The notes under the pieces: model-generated | Told to the model about the DNA's origin: nothing | Seen by the model: the letters and a program-made list of their open reading frames with translations, nothing else | Database searches by the model: none | NCBI RefSeq assembly: GCF_005954645.2 | Contig: NZ_CP040695.2 | Coordinates: forward strand, 3,596,001 to 3,660,000 | Source of the DNA: Nocardioides sp. S-1144 | GTDB taxonomy: Bacteria; Actinomycetota; Actinomycetes; Propionibacteriales; Nocardioidaceae | DNA: 64,000 nucleotides | Direction: 5' to 3' | Shown here: piece after piece, positions 25,818 to 33,483 of the stretch | How the letters are laid out: each line of letters begins with the position of its first letter | Numbering within the stretch: position 1 is the first letter of the stretch | Made by a program: the position numbers and the translations under genes

Positions 25818-26450
25818 TTGAATGGGACGGTGCCCCCACCTGCCGATCCCGCAGACCCCAGCCACCCCTGGCCGCTGGCCGACGGCGTCGACGTCCGCGA
25901 CGAGCTCCTCGCGGCCTACGCCGACCCGACCCGCGGCTACCACGACACCACCCACCTGGCCGAGGTGCTGGCCCGCGTCGAGGAGCTGGCCGCGGCCGGG
26001 GTCGGCTTCGACCGGACGCCGGTGCGGCTCGCCGCCTGGTTCCACGACAGCGTCTACGACGGCGAGCGGGACGCCGAGGAGCGCTCCGCCGCGTGGGCCG
26101 AGGACGCCCTGCCCGGCCTGGTCGACGACGCCACCGTCGCCGAGGTGGCCCGGCTGATCCGGCTCACCGAGACCCACCGGCCCGACGACGGCGACCTCAA
26201 CGGCTGCGTGCTCTCCGACGCCGACCTCGGCATCCTGGCCGCCCCCGACGCCCGCTACGCCTCCTACGTCGCCGCCGTGCGTGCCGAGTACGGCCACCTC
26301 GACGACGCGACGTTCGACGCCGGGCGGCGCCGCGTCCTGGAGGACCTGCTCGCCAAGCCGCGGCTCTTCCACACCGCCTACGCGCACGACCGGTGGGAGC
26401 AGCGCGCCCGCGCCAACGTGACCGCCGAGCTCGGCGCCGGTCCGGCCTAG
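25818..26450 (+). CDS. HD-domain-like predicted metal phosphohydrolase
   Basis: This 210-residue protein has the metal-ligand pattern of small HD proteins: GYHDTTHL (His), AAWFHDSVYD (the HD pair) and LSDADLGIL (last Asp). The start is a rare TTG at 25818, chosen because a full GAGGAGGT ribosome binding site lies 7 nt upstream; a GTG at 25830 would be 19 nt away. It probably hydrolyses a nucleotide or phosphate ester; the substrate is unknown. Its stop codon overlaps that of the convergent DUF4031 gene (CTAG). Confidence 0.8.
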   Translation: MNGTVPPPADPADPSHPWPLADGVDVRDELLAAYADPTRGYHDTTHLAEVLARVEELAAAGVGFDRTPVRLAAWFHDSVYDGERDAEERSAAWAEDALPGLVDDATVAEVARLIRLTETHRPDDGDLNGCVLSDADLGILAAPDARYASYVAAVRAEYGHLDDATFDAGRRRVLEDLLAKPRLFHTAYAHDRWEQRARANVTAELGAGPA

Positions 26451-26707
26451 CGGCCCTTGCGGCGCCGCAGGCCCGAGGCGACCAGGCGGCGGACCAGCTC
26501 GCGCGAGCTGACCGGCAGCGCGCCGGCGGCCACCACGTCGTCGTACCACTCCGACGGGACGTCGTAGTGGTCGCGGTCGAAGCCGCGCCCGGGGATGCCG
26601 AGCGTGCGGGCGAAGGCGTGCAGCTCGTCGTAGGAGGTGTCGCTCACCAGGTGCGACCACAGCCGGCCGTGGCCCTCGACGGTCGGCGGGTCGATCAGCA
26701 CGCTCAC
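26447..26707 (-). CDS. DUF4031 small protein
   Basis: This 86-residue protein of unknown function matches DUF4031: VSVLIDPPTVEGHGRLWSHLVSD at the start, then YDELHAFARTLGIPGRGFDRDHYDVP and a basic tail. The N-terminal strand with DPP and the D-H-Y-D motif suggest a small metal- or nucleotide-binding fold, which is inference. The GTG overlaps the cutC stop (GTGA), so the two are translationally coupled. The pairing with cutC is the only hint of a role. Confidence 0.75.
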   Translation of the reverse strand: MSVLIDPPTVEGHGRLWSHLVSDTSYDELHAFARTLGIPGRGFDRDHYDVPSEWYDDVVAAGALPVSSRELVRRLVASGLRRRKGR

Positions 26708-27408
26708 CCGCTGCGCTCCCGCCCGGCGACCGGCGCGCTGTCGAGCAGCAGCCGCCACGAGCGGACCAGGCCGGCGTCGACGTAGGCGCGGTCGGAGCCG
26801 CCCGGCCGGACCTGCGGGCCCACGTGGAACTGCCGGACGCCGGCGCGCACGAACCACGGCACCTGCTCGGCCGCGAGTCCCCCGGCCGGCATCAGCAGCC
26901 GGGCGACCGCGGGGTCGGCGGCGGCCAGGGCCAGCAGGTCGTCGTAGCCGTGGTCGAGGCCCTGCGGCGAGCCGCCGCTGGCGACGGCGGTCAACCCGGG
27001 CAGCGTCAGCAGCCGGCGCCAGGACCGGCGCAGGTCGAGGGTGGCGTCGACGGCGCGGTGGAAGGTCCACCCGACACCGGGCAGGGCCTCCACGAGCGCC
27101 CGGGTGGTCGCGACGTCGACCTCGAGGTCGGCGTCGAGGAAGCCCAGGCAGACGCCCTCGGCGCCGACGGCGACGTACTCGCGACCCAGGGCGACCAGCC
27201 GCGCCAGGTCGTCCGCACGGGCGGTGAAGGTCTCGTCGAGGCGGAGCAGCACCCGGACCGGCAGGTCGCCGGCGCGCACGACGGCCGCGGCCGTCGCGAC
27301 GTCGGGCGAGCGGCCGTCGACGTCGAGCGCGAGCCGGTCGGCGCCGCCCTCGACGCAGCCGGGCACGTCGCGGGCCTGCCGTACCGCGACCTCCAGCACC
27401 GTCGTCAT
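26704..27408 (-). CDS. cutC: CutC family protein
   Basis: This 234-residue TIM-barrel protein is named for copper homeostasis in E. coli, but its direct role in copper handling is disputed. Family segments are LEVAVRQARDVPGCVEGGADRLAL, VLLRLDETF, GAEGVCLGFLDADLEVD, FHRAVDATLD, LTAVASGGSPQG and LLMPAGGL. The ATG is fixed by a -10 box TAACGT 7 nt upstream, which overlaps the stop codon of the preceding broken small gene. It is coupled to the DUF4031 gene by a 4-nt overlap. Confidence 0.88.
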   Translation of the reverse strand: MTTVLEVAVRQARDVPGCVEGGADRLALDVDGRSPDVATAAAVVRAGDLPVRVLLRLDETFTARADDLARLVALGREYVAVGAEGVCLGFLDADLEVDVATTRALVEALPGVGWTFHRAVDATLDLRRSWRRLLTLPGLTAVASGGSPQGLDHGYDDLLALAAADPAVARLLMPAGGLAAEQVPWFVRAGVRQFHVGPQVRPGGSDRAYVDAGLVRSWRLLLDSAPVAGRERSG

Positions 27409-27415
27409 GGACCCG

Positions 27416-27421
27416 ACGTTA
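27416..27421 (-). promoter_or_regulatory. cutC: -10 box TAACGT, leaderless start of cutC
   Basis: TAACGT on the minus strand ends 7 nt before the ATG at 27408. Confidence 0.55.
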
Positions 27422-27622
27422 GGCGATCGCGCGCAGCATCTCCGGGAGGTCGGGGTAGCGCCGCCCGGCGCCCGCGAACGCGCCGGCGACGAGGTCCATC
27501 ACCTCGGCCAGCGGCTGCAGCACGCAGGACCGGGCTGGTGGCGAGGCCGTCGCGGTCGAGGTCGACCCCGTCCTCGACCGTGATCTCGGGCGTGATCTCG
27601 GGCGTGATCTCGGGGGTCTCAT
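27419..27622 (-). pseudogene. Small gene with two compensating frameshifts
   Basis: An ATG at 27622 with a strong GGAGGAG site 6 nt upstream opens 67 codons, but the first 30 use rare AGA/TCA/CCA codons. In the next frame the same stretch reads ETPEITPEITPEITVED with all codons ending in G or C. The end of the open frame (QPLAEVMDLVAGAF to LPEMLRAIA) returns to normal codon use. One extra C in the five-base run near 27612-27616 and one base fewer near 27525-27535 would give a single coherent protein. Either the gene is decayed or the sequence carries two errors. I do not recognise the family. Three perfect 12-bp repeats (27579-27614) encode ITPE. Confidence 0.5.
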
Positions 27623-27701
27623 GAGGTGCTCCTCCGGGTCGTGGGTGGGCCCGGGACGTGCCCCGGGAGGCCGTCGCTTGAAACGCCCGCACAATGGACC
27701 T

Positions 27702-28055
27702 GTGGACGACCGCCTGCTGATCGACGCCCGAGCCCGCGTGCTGGCCGACCTCTCCGCACGGCACCAGGCGACGGCGAGTGCCGTGTCGGCCCTCGAGGAC
27801 GCCTGCTCGGCCCGGCACTGGTGGGCCGAGCAGTGGCCCGAGGGCACCGTGTACGTCGCCGGGCTGGTCGCCCAGGACGTCCAGGACGCCCTCTTCGAGA
27901 ACGCCGGGCGGTGGCCGCTGTGCCTGCACTGCACCGACGGCCCGGTGCACTCGCTCTACATCCAGCCCGACCTCGGCGGGCCGGACCCGGTGTGGGTCTG
28001 CGAGGAGACCGGCGAGGTCGCGGCCGCCCTCGGGTTCCTCGGCGCCGAGCGCTGA
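27702..28055 (+). CDS. Hypothetical protein, 117 residues
   Basis: I do not recognise this protein. It is soluble, begins with a helical segment (LLIDARARVLADLSARHQATASAVSALEDACSARHWW, described by position 5-41) and continues into a beta-rich part with LCLHCTDG, an acidic LGGPDPVWVCEETG and a final hydrophobic helix. The CxxC and a later Cys could bind zinc, but the fourth ligand is not obvious. The GTG is 6 nt after CACAAT, a weak -10. It stands alone between a broken small gene and a GntR regulator facing it. Confidence 0.65.
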   Translation: MDDRLLIDARARVLADLSARHQATASAVSALEDACSARHWWAEQWPEGTVYVAGLVAQDVQDALFENAGRWPLCLHCTDGPVHSLYIQPDLGGPDPVWVCEETGEVAAALGFLGAER

Positions 28056-28106
28056 GCAACCGGACCGGCGCTGAGCAGCCGGACCGGCCGGACGTGGACG
28101 GAGCGG

Positions 28107-28826
28107 CTAGGAGTCCGAGCCGAGCTGGATCCACATCGTGAAGCGGTCGGCACGGTAGACCGAGCGCGACACGTTCACGATCTTCTCGCCCACCATGCCG
28201 CGGCGCGAGTGCCGCAGCACGACGGTGCCCGGTTCGATCTCGAGCAGGGCGGCCTCCTCGTCGCCGGCGGTGTCGGCGGAGATGGAGTCCTCGGCCCACG
28301 TCGGACGCAGCCCGCGCCGCGCGAGGGCGTCGTACAGGCTGGTCGGCATGCCGGTCTGCAGGAAGCCCGGCAGCAGGATCTCGTTGAGGTAGTTGTCCTC
28401 GATGCACACCGGTGTGCCGTCGCCGCGGCGCAGCCGCCGCCAGTGGATCACGGCGTCGCCCTCGGTCAGCGACAGCGCACGGGCCACGCCGGGGCCGGCC
28501 TGCTCGCGCCGCGCCAGCAGCGTCTGGGACTCGGCGAGGAGCCCGCGACGGGTCATCTCCTCGGTGTAGCCGTTGATCCGGGTGGCCTCGCGGCGCGGCC
28601 GCGCGACGAAGGTGCCGCGCCCGGGGATCCGCTCGAGCAGCCCCTCGGTGACCAGCGCGTCGAGGGCCTGGCGCACCGTCATCCGGGCGACGCCGAAGCG
28701 GTGCACGAGCTCGCGCTCCGAGGGCGCCGGCGACCCGGGCGCGTTGTCGCCGACCAGGGCGCGGACGTACTCGCGCACGACGACGTGCTTGAGCGCACGA
28801 CCATCCCTGAGCAGCACGTCCTCCAC
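28107..28826 (-). CDS. GntR/HutC family transcriptional regulator
   Basis: This 239-residue repressor-type protein has an N-terminal winged helix (about 12-75; PSERELVHRFGVARMTVRQALDALVTEGLLER in family order) and a C-terminal UTRA ligand-binding domain (about 90-239) ending VYRADRFTMWIQL. HutC-type members usually sense sugars, amino acids or fatty-acid derivatives. The GTG at 28826 is set by a -10 box TACTGT 7 nt upstream; an earlier GTG at 28835 would lie inside that box. No adjacent catabolic genes indicate its ligand. An ABC exporter follows behind it on the same strand. Confidence 0.88.
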   Translation of the reverse strand: MEDVLLRDGRALKHVVVREYVRALVGDNAPGSPAPSERELVHRFGVARMTVRQALDALVTEGLLERIPGRGTFVARPRREATRINGYTEEMTRRGLLAESQTLLARREQAGPGVARALSLTEGDAVIHWRRLRRGDGTPVCIEDNYLNEILLPGFLQTGMPTSLYDALARRGLRPTWAEDSISADTAGDEEAALLEIEPGTVVLRHSRRGMVGEKIVNVSRSVYRADRFTMWIQLGSDS

Positions 28827-28833
28827 GCGAGCC

Positions 28834-28839
28834 ACAGTA
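28834..28839 (-). promoter_or_regulatory. -10 box TACTGT, leaderless start of GntR gene
   Basis: TACTGT on the minus strand ends 7 nt before the GTG at 28826. Confidence 0.55.
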
Positions 28840-28885
28840 GGGAAAGCCGGCCGCCCCGTCAGGCGAATGGCCGACTTGGCGGGCC

Positions 28886-31432
28886 TCACTCGGTCGAGAT
28901 CGCCTCCAGGACGTCGAGGCGCGCGGCGCGCCGCGCGGGCAGGACCGCGGACAGCACCCCCACGACGACGGCCAGCAGCAGGAACACGCCGAGCTGCCCG
29001 AACGGGACGCTGATCACCTCCAGCCCCTCGTCGCGGACCGCCCGCATCAGCGCGACACCGAACCCGGTGCCGAGCACCAGTCCGAGCACCGCGCCCAGGA
29101 CCGCGATCACCACCGACTCCAGCGTGATCATCAGCCGCAGCTGCGCCCGGGTGACGCCGATGGCCCGCAGCAGCCCGACCTCGCGGGTCCGCTCGATCAC
29201 CGACAGGGCCAGCGTGTTGACGATGCCCAGGACGGCGATCAGCAGCGCCAGCCCGAGCAGCGCGTAGATGATGAGCACGAACTGGTCGATCGGCTCGCGC
29301 TGCTCGGCCGCGAAGGCCGCCTGGTCCTTGGCGGTCACGATGGGCTGGTCGGCCAGCACCTCGTCGAGGCGCTCCTGCAGGCCGGACGCCGCGTCGTCGG
29401 CGTAGACCACCAGCAGCGAGTCCTCCGCCGGGTAGCCCGCGGCCTCGTAGGTCGGGATCGACACGATGGCGCCGCCGGCCAGCAGGGCCCCGGTCTCCAC
29501 CGTGCCGGCGACGGTCCACGTCACCGGGCCGCCGGCGGCGTCGAGCTCGTAGTCGTCGCCGACTGCGAGGCCGCGCTCGGCGGCGTAGGAGTCGCCGAGC
29601 AGGACCGTGCCGGTCGTCAGGTCGGCCGGGCCGCCCTCGACGAAGCTGACACCGAGCCGCTCGAGGGAGTCGGGGTCGGTGGCGACCACGACGGTGAAGT
29701 CCCCGTCGGCCTCGGCGAAGCCGGAGCGCTGGCGCACGACGGCGTCGACGCCCTCGACGCCGTCGACCCGCTCGGCGACCGTGGCGGAGAAGGAGCCGCC
29801 GAAGATGCTGCTCACCACGAAGTCGCCGGTGAAGCTCTCCTCGATGGTCTGGTCGACCGAGGCCTTGGCGGAGTCGCCGACGATCGCCATCGTGCAGGCG
29901 AGCGTGAGGCCGATCATGAGCGCCGAGGCCGTCGCGGCGGTGCGCCGCGGGTTGCGCAGCGAGTTCTGGCCGGCGAGGTTGCCGATCGACCCGAACAGCC
30001 GCGCGAAGAGGGCGCGGGCCGCCCGCAGGAACGGCCCCGCGAGCACCGGGGCCATCGCGGTGACACCGAGCAGCACGGCGAGCACGCCGCCGCCGACGAG
30101 CCAGCCGGTGTACCCGATCCCGAGGACGTCGGTGAGCCCCGCGGCCAGCAGCGCGCCGCCGGCCAGCGCCAGCAGGAGCCCGTAGCGGAACCGGTTGCGC
30201 AGCGACGCCTCCGGCAGCGCGACGTCGTCGCGCATCGCCTGGACCGGCGCGATCCGCGACGTCCGCCGGGCCGGGAGGTAGGCCGCCGCCATCGTGACGA
30301 GGATGCCGACCACGTAGGCCGCGAGGAACGAGCGCGGCCGGTAGACCAGCGGCTGGCCGGACAGGTCGAGCCCGAAGGTCGCGAACAGCGCCCGCAGCCC
30401 GATCGCGAGCACGATGCCGAGCAGCACGCCGAGGGTGGCGCCCAGGAAGCCGAGCACGAACGCCTCGAGCTGCACCGAGCGCACCACCTGCCGCTTCGAG
30501 GCGCCGAGCGCCCGCAGCAGGGCCAGCTCGCGGCTGCGCTGGGCGACCAGGATGGAGAAGGTGTTGACGATGATGAAGGAGCCCACGACCAGCGCGATCC
30601 CGGCGAAGATCAGCAGGAAGGTGGTGAGGAACGAGATCGCCTCGAGCAGGTCGCTCGCCGACTCGTCGGCGGCCTCGTCGCCGGTCACCGCCTCGTAGCC
30701 GTCGGGCAGTGCGGCCTCGACGTCGGCGAGCAGCTGCTCCTGGGTGACGCCGTCGGCGGCGGTGACCCAGATCGACTCGTACTCGTCCGCGCCCCCGTGG
30801 AAGAGCCGCTGCGCCTCGCTGGTCTCGAACGCGGCGTAGGTGGCGCCGTTGAGGGAGCCGCCCTCGGCGAAGTCGGCGATCCCGACCAGCGTCGGCGCGA
30901 GGTTGGCGGTCTCGTCGGTGGTGATCAGCGGGACGGTGTCGCCGACGTCGTAGCCGGACTTCTCCGCCGTGGCGGCGTCGAGCACGACCTCGTCGGGTCC
31001 CTCGGGCGCACGCCCCTCGGCGATCTGCAGGCCCTCGAGCCCGTTGCCGGCGGGGGCGTCGGACCAGCTGGCGCCCAGCGACGGCGGCCCGAACCCGCCG
31101 ATCGGCTTGCCCTCGTCGTCGACGACGTAGACGCCGAGGGCGTTGACCATCCCGTCGGCGCGCGCGGCTCCCGGGACCTCGGCCAGCGTGTCGGCGAGGT
31201 CACCGGGGACGGTGCGGGTCGACAGCGCCCCGCCGGGGGCGTCGCCGCCGCCCTCGGGCCGCACGACGACGTCGCCCACGGTCGAGGCGAACAGCGAGGT
31301 GAAGCTGCGGTTCAGGGTGTCGGAGAAGATCAGCGTGCCGACCACGAACGCCACGCCGAGCACGATCGCGAAGGTGCTCATCACCAGGCGCAGCTTGCGC
31401 CCGAGCAGGCTCTTGAGGGCCGCGCGGATCAT
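28886..31432 (-). CDS. FtsX-like ABC transporter permease
   Basis: This 848-residue membrane protein has the duplicated MacB/FtsX layout of Gram-positive exporters. A first membrane helix near residue 20 is followed by a large extracellular domain, three helices (about 255-385), a second pair around a second extracellular domain, and three C-terminal helices ending LPARRAARLDVLEAISTE. The ARRTSRIAPVQAMRD and ARRAARLDVLEAI coupling segments contact the ATPase. It is translated in an ATGA overlap with the ATPase gene. The likely role is lipoprotein or peptide export or mechanotransmission; the substrate is unknown. Confidence 0.9.
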   Translation of the reverse strand: MIRAALKSLLGRKLRLVMSTFAIVLGVAFVVGTLIFSDTLNRSFTSLFASTVGDVVVRPEGGGDAPGGALSTRTVPGDLADTLAEVPGAARADGMVNALGVYVVDDEGKPIGGFGPPSLGASWSDAPAGNGLEGLQIAEGRAPEGPDEVVLDAATAEKSGYDVGDTVPLITTDETANLAPTLVGIADFAEGGSLNGATYAAFETSEAQRLFHGGADEYESIWVTAADGVTQEQLLADVEAALPDGYEAVTGDEAADESASDLLEAISFLTTFLLIFAGIALVVGSFIIVNTFSILVAQRSRELALLRALGASKRQVVRSVQLEAFVLGFLGATLGVLLGIVLAIGLRALFATFGLDLSGQPLVYRPRSFLAAYVVGILVTMAAAYLPARRTSRIAPVQAMRDDVALPEASLRNRFRYGLLLALAGGALLAAGLTDVLGIGYTGWLVGGGVLAVLLGVTAMAPVLAGPFLRAARALFARLFGSIGNLAGQNSLRNPRRTAATASALMIGLTLACTMAIVGDSAKASVDQTIEESFTGDFVVSSIFGGSFSATVAERVDGVEGVDAVVRQRSGFAEADGDFTVVVATDPDSLERLGVSFVEGGPADLTTGTVLLGDSYAAERGLAVGDDYELDAAGGPVTWTVAGTVETGALLAGGAIVSIPTYEAAGYPAEDSLLVVYADDAASGLQERLDEVLADQPIVTAKDQAAFAAEQREPIDQFVLIIYALLGLALLIAVLGIVNTLALSVIERTREVGLLRAIGVTRAQLRLMITLESVVIAVLGAVLGLVLGTGFGVALMRAVRDEGLEVISVPFGQLGVFLLLAVVVGVLSAVLPARRAARLDVLEAISTE

Positions 31433-32208
31433 CCCGGGCCGCCGGGCCCGGCGTCGGACATCCGCGCCATGATCGCGAGCACCTGGTCGCGGTCGGGCCG
31501 GCGCAGCTCGTCGACGACCTTGCCGTCGGCGAGGAAGACGACGCGGTCGGTGTAGGCCGCCGCGACCGGGTCGTGGGTCACCATCACCACGGTCTGGCCG
31601 TGGGTGTCGACACTGGCGCGCAGCAGCTCGAGCACCTCGGCCCCCGAGCGCGAGTCGAGGTTGCCGGTGGGCTCGTCGGCGAAGACGATCCGCGGGCGGC
31701 TCACGAGCGCCCGGGCGACCGCGACCCGCTGCTGCTGGCCGCCGGAGAGCTGGTTGGGCTTGTGGTCGAGCCGGTCGCCGAGGCCGACGGTGCCGATGAC
31801 CGAGTCGAACCAGGCGCGGTCGGGCTTGCGGCCGGCGATGGCCAGCGGCAGCACGATGTTCTCCTCCGCGGTCAGCGTCGGGACCAGGTTGAACGACTGG
31901 AACACGAAGCCGATCTCCTCGCGGCGCAGGAGGGTCAGGGCCTTGTCGTGGAGCCGGCCGATCTCGCGGTCGCCGATCAGCACCTGGCCGGACGTCGCGC
32001 TGTCGAGCGCCGCGCAGACGTGCATCAGCGTCGACTTGCCCGACCCGCTCGGGCCCATCACGGCGGTGAACTCCCCGGCGTACAGGTCGAGGGTGACGTC
32101 GTCGAGGGCGCGGACGACCGCCTCGCCCTGGCCGTAGGTCTTGGAGAGGCCGACCACGCGGGCGGCCACCTCGCGGCCGGCCGTCGCGCTGGTGCTGGGG
32201 GTCGTCAT
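31429..32208 (-). CDS. ABC transporter ATP-binding protein, MacB/LolD type
   Basis: This 259-residue ATPase drives the adjacent FtsX-like permease. It has Walker A GPSGSGKST (about 57-65), the Q-loop FVFQSFNLVPTLTAEEN, signature LSGGQQQR, Walker B IVFADEPTGNLDSRS and the H-loop VTHDP. The LVPTLTAEENI and PTGNLDS segments are typical of the LolD/MacB group. The ATG at 32208 has a -10-like CAGGCT 6 nt upstream. It is divergent from the SOS-controlled dioxygenase gene. Confidence 0.93.
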   Translation of the reverse strand: MTTPSTSATAGREVAARVVGLSKTYGQGEAVVRALDDVTLDLYAGEFTAVMGPSGSGKSTLMHVCAALDSATSGQVLIGDREIGRLHDKALTLLRREEIGFVFQSFNLVPTLTAEENIVLPLAIAGRKPDRAWFDSVIGTVGLGDRLDHKPNQLSGGQQQRVAVARALVSRPRIVFADEPTGNLDSRSGAEVLELLRASVDTHGQTVVMVTHDPVAAAYTDRVVFLADGKVVDELRRPDRDQVLAIMARMSDAGPGGPG

Positions 32209-32305
32209 GGCCCCAGCCTGACCGGTCGGGCAACCCCGGCGCCACCGGGATGCCCCCGACCCGACCCCGAGCCCGGCGAGGGGTGGCCGACGCGCCGCGA
32301 GGTCG

Positions 32306-32321
32306 TCGAACACCTGTTCGA
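32306..32321. promoter_or_regulatory. LexA SOS box TCGAACACCTGTTCGA
   Basis: The site is a perfect match to the actinobacterial/Bacillus-type LexA palindrome TCGAAC-N4-GTTCGA. It covers the -35 region of the AlkB-like gene, ending 9 nt before its -10 box. LexA bound here would block that promoter until DNA damage. The site also lies about 100 bp from the divergent ABC start, where an effect is less likely. Confidence 0.85.
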
Positions 32322-32330
32322 CCACGGGTC

Positions 32331-32336
32331 TATGAT
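32331..32336 (+). promoter_or_regulatory. -10 box TATGAT, leaderless start of AlkB-like gene
   Basis: TATGAT ends 6 nt before the ATG at 32343 and follows the SOS box. Confidence 0.7.
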
Positions 32337-32342
32337 CGGGGG

Positions 32343-32975
32343 ATGGACTTCCAGGGAACCCTCTTCCAGGCGCCCGCGTCCGGGGTGGGCGACCTCGGCC
32401 GCACCGAGCGCCGTCCCCTCGCCGGGGGCGCGTGGCTCGACGTCCTGCGGTCGTGGCTGCCGGCGCCCGACGAGGTGTTCGAGACGCTGGTGCGCGACGT
32501 GCCGTGGCGCGCCGAGCGCCGTCAGATGTACGACCGGGTCGTCGACGTCCCGCGCCTGCTGCACACCTACATGATCGGCGAGCCGCTCCCCCACCCGCTG
32601 CTCGCGGAGGCCCGCGACGCGCTGTCGGCGCACTACGCCGACGAGCTGGGCGAGCCGTTCCGCACCGCGGGCTGCTGCTACTACCGCGACGGCCGCGACT
32701 CGGTCGCGTGGCACGGCGACACCATCGGCCGGGGCTCCAGCCACGACACGATGGTCGCGATCGTCTCCCTCGGCGACCCCCGCCGGCTCCACCTGCGGCC
32801 CCGGGCCGGCACCGCCGCCGCCGACGGCGGCGAGCCGCTGGCCGTCGAGATGGGCCACGGCGACCTGGTCGTGATGGGCGGCTCGTGCCAGCGCACGTGG
32901 GAGCACGCCGTCCCGAAGGTCGCGCACGCCGGCCCGCGCATCTCGGTCCAGTACCGCCCGTTCAACGTCTTCTGA
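32343..32975 (+). CDS. alkB: AlkB-like 2-oxoglutarate/Fe(II) DNA dioxygenase
   Basis: This 210-residue enzyme should remove alkyl groups from bases by oxidative demethylation. Iron ligands are His124 and Asp126 in WHGD and His187 in TWEHAVPK; Arg198 and Arg204 in RISVQYR fit the 2-oxoglutarate site. The N-terminal DFQGTLFQ resembles the start of ALKBH2/3-like bacterial homologues. The upstream LexA box makes it a likely SOS gene, unlike E. coli alkB, which is in the Ada response. It stands alone on the plus strand. Confidence 0.9.
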   Translation: MDFQGTLFQAPASGVGDLGRTERRPLAGGAWLDVLRSWLPAPDEVFETLVRDVPWRAERRQMYDRVVDVPRLLHTYMIGEPLPHPLLAEARDALSAHYADELGEPFRTAGCCYYRDGRDSVAWHGDTIGRGSSHDTMVAIVSLGDPRRLHLRPRAGTAAADGGEPLAVEMGHGDLVVMGGSCQRTWEHAVPKVAHAGPRISVQYRPFNVF

Positions 32976-33039
32976 GCCGCCGCGCCGCCCGGCGTCCGGG
33001 TCGGTCCGCGGGGGTGGACCGCCCCGGCGCCGACGGGGC

Positions 33040-33045
33040 TAGGTT
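33040..33045 (+). promoter_or_regulatory. -10 box TAGGTT, leaderless start of LapA-like gene
   Basis: TAGGTT ends 6 nt before the ATG at 33052. Confidence 0.55.
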
Positions 33046-33051
33046 CGCGCC

Positions 33052-33441
33052 ATGACCGACACCCCGGCGCCGTACGACCCCACCCGACCTGCCGGACCGA
33101 GCACCCCTCCGTCCGGGGGGCCGACCCCCGACCGCGCCCCCGACCGGGCCCCCGAGCCGACCCCGCCGGCGCGCGAGCACCAGGACCCGCTGCGCGGCTC
33201 CCGCACCAGCGGCGCGTGGGCCGGGGTGATCGCGGCGGCGGTGCTGCTGATCCTGCTGGTCATCTTCATCGCCCAGAACACCGAGTCGACCGACATCCAG
33301 TTCCTCGGCTTCGACGGCTCCCTGCCGCTCGCGGTCGCCCTGCTGGTCGCCACCGTCGTGGGCATGGTGGTCGCCGGCGCGGTCGGGTCGCTGAGGATCC
33401 TGCAGCTGCGCCGGCGCATCAAGCGCGAGCGCAAGGGCTGA
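33052..33441 (+). CDS. LapA/DUF1049 family small membrane protein
   Basis: This 129-residue protein has a proline-rich cytoplasmic N-terminus (about 1-48) and two membrane helices (about 55-78 and 90-112) flanking IAQNTESTDIQFLGFDGSLPLA. The segment FIAQNTESTDIQFLG is the typical DUF1049 pattern between the helices. A basic tail RRRIKRERKG ends the protein. In E. coli LapA helps assemble lipopolysaccharide, but in actinobacteria, which lack it, the role is unknown. Confidence 0.82.
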   Translation: MTDTPAPYDPTRPAGPSTPPSGGPTPDRAPDRAPEPTPPAREHQDPLRGSRTSGAWAGVIAAAVLLILLVIFIAQNTESTDIQFLGFDGSLPLAVALLVATVVGMVVAGAVGSLRILQLRRRIKRERKG

Positions 33442-33483
33442 GACCCCCCGGCGCGGTTTGGTCCGACGGGGTTGGGTGGGGCC

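Noticed and set aside
26447-27408. Toxin-antitoxin pair made of DUF4031 and CutC
   Set aside because: The overlap resembles such pairs but CutC is a TIM barrel protein and neither matches a toxin family.
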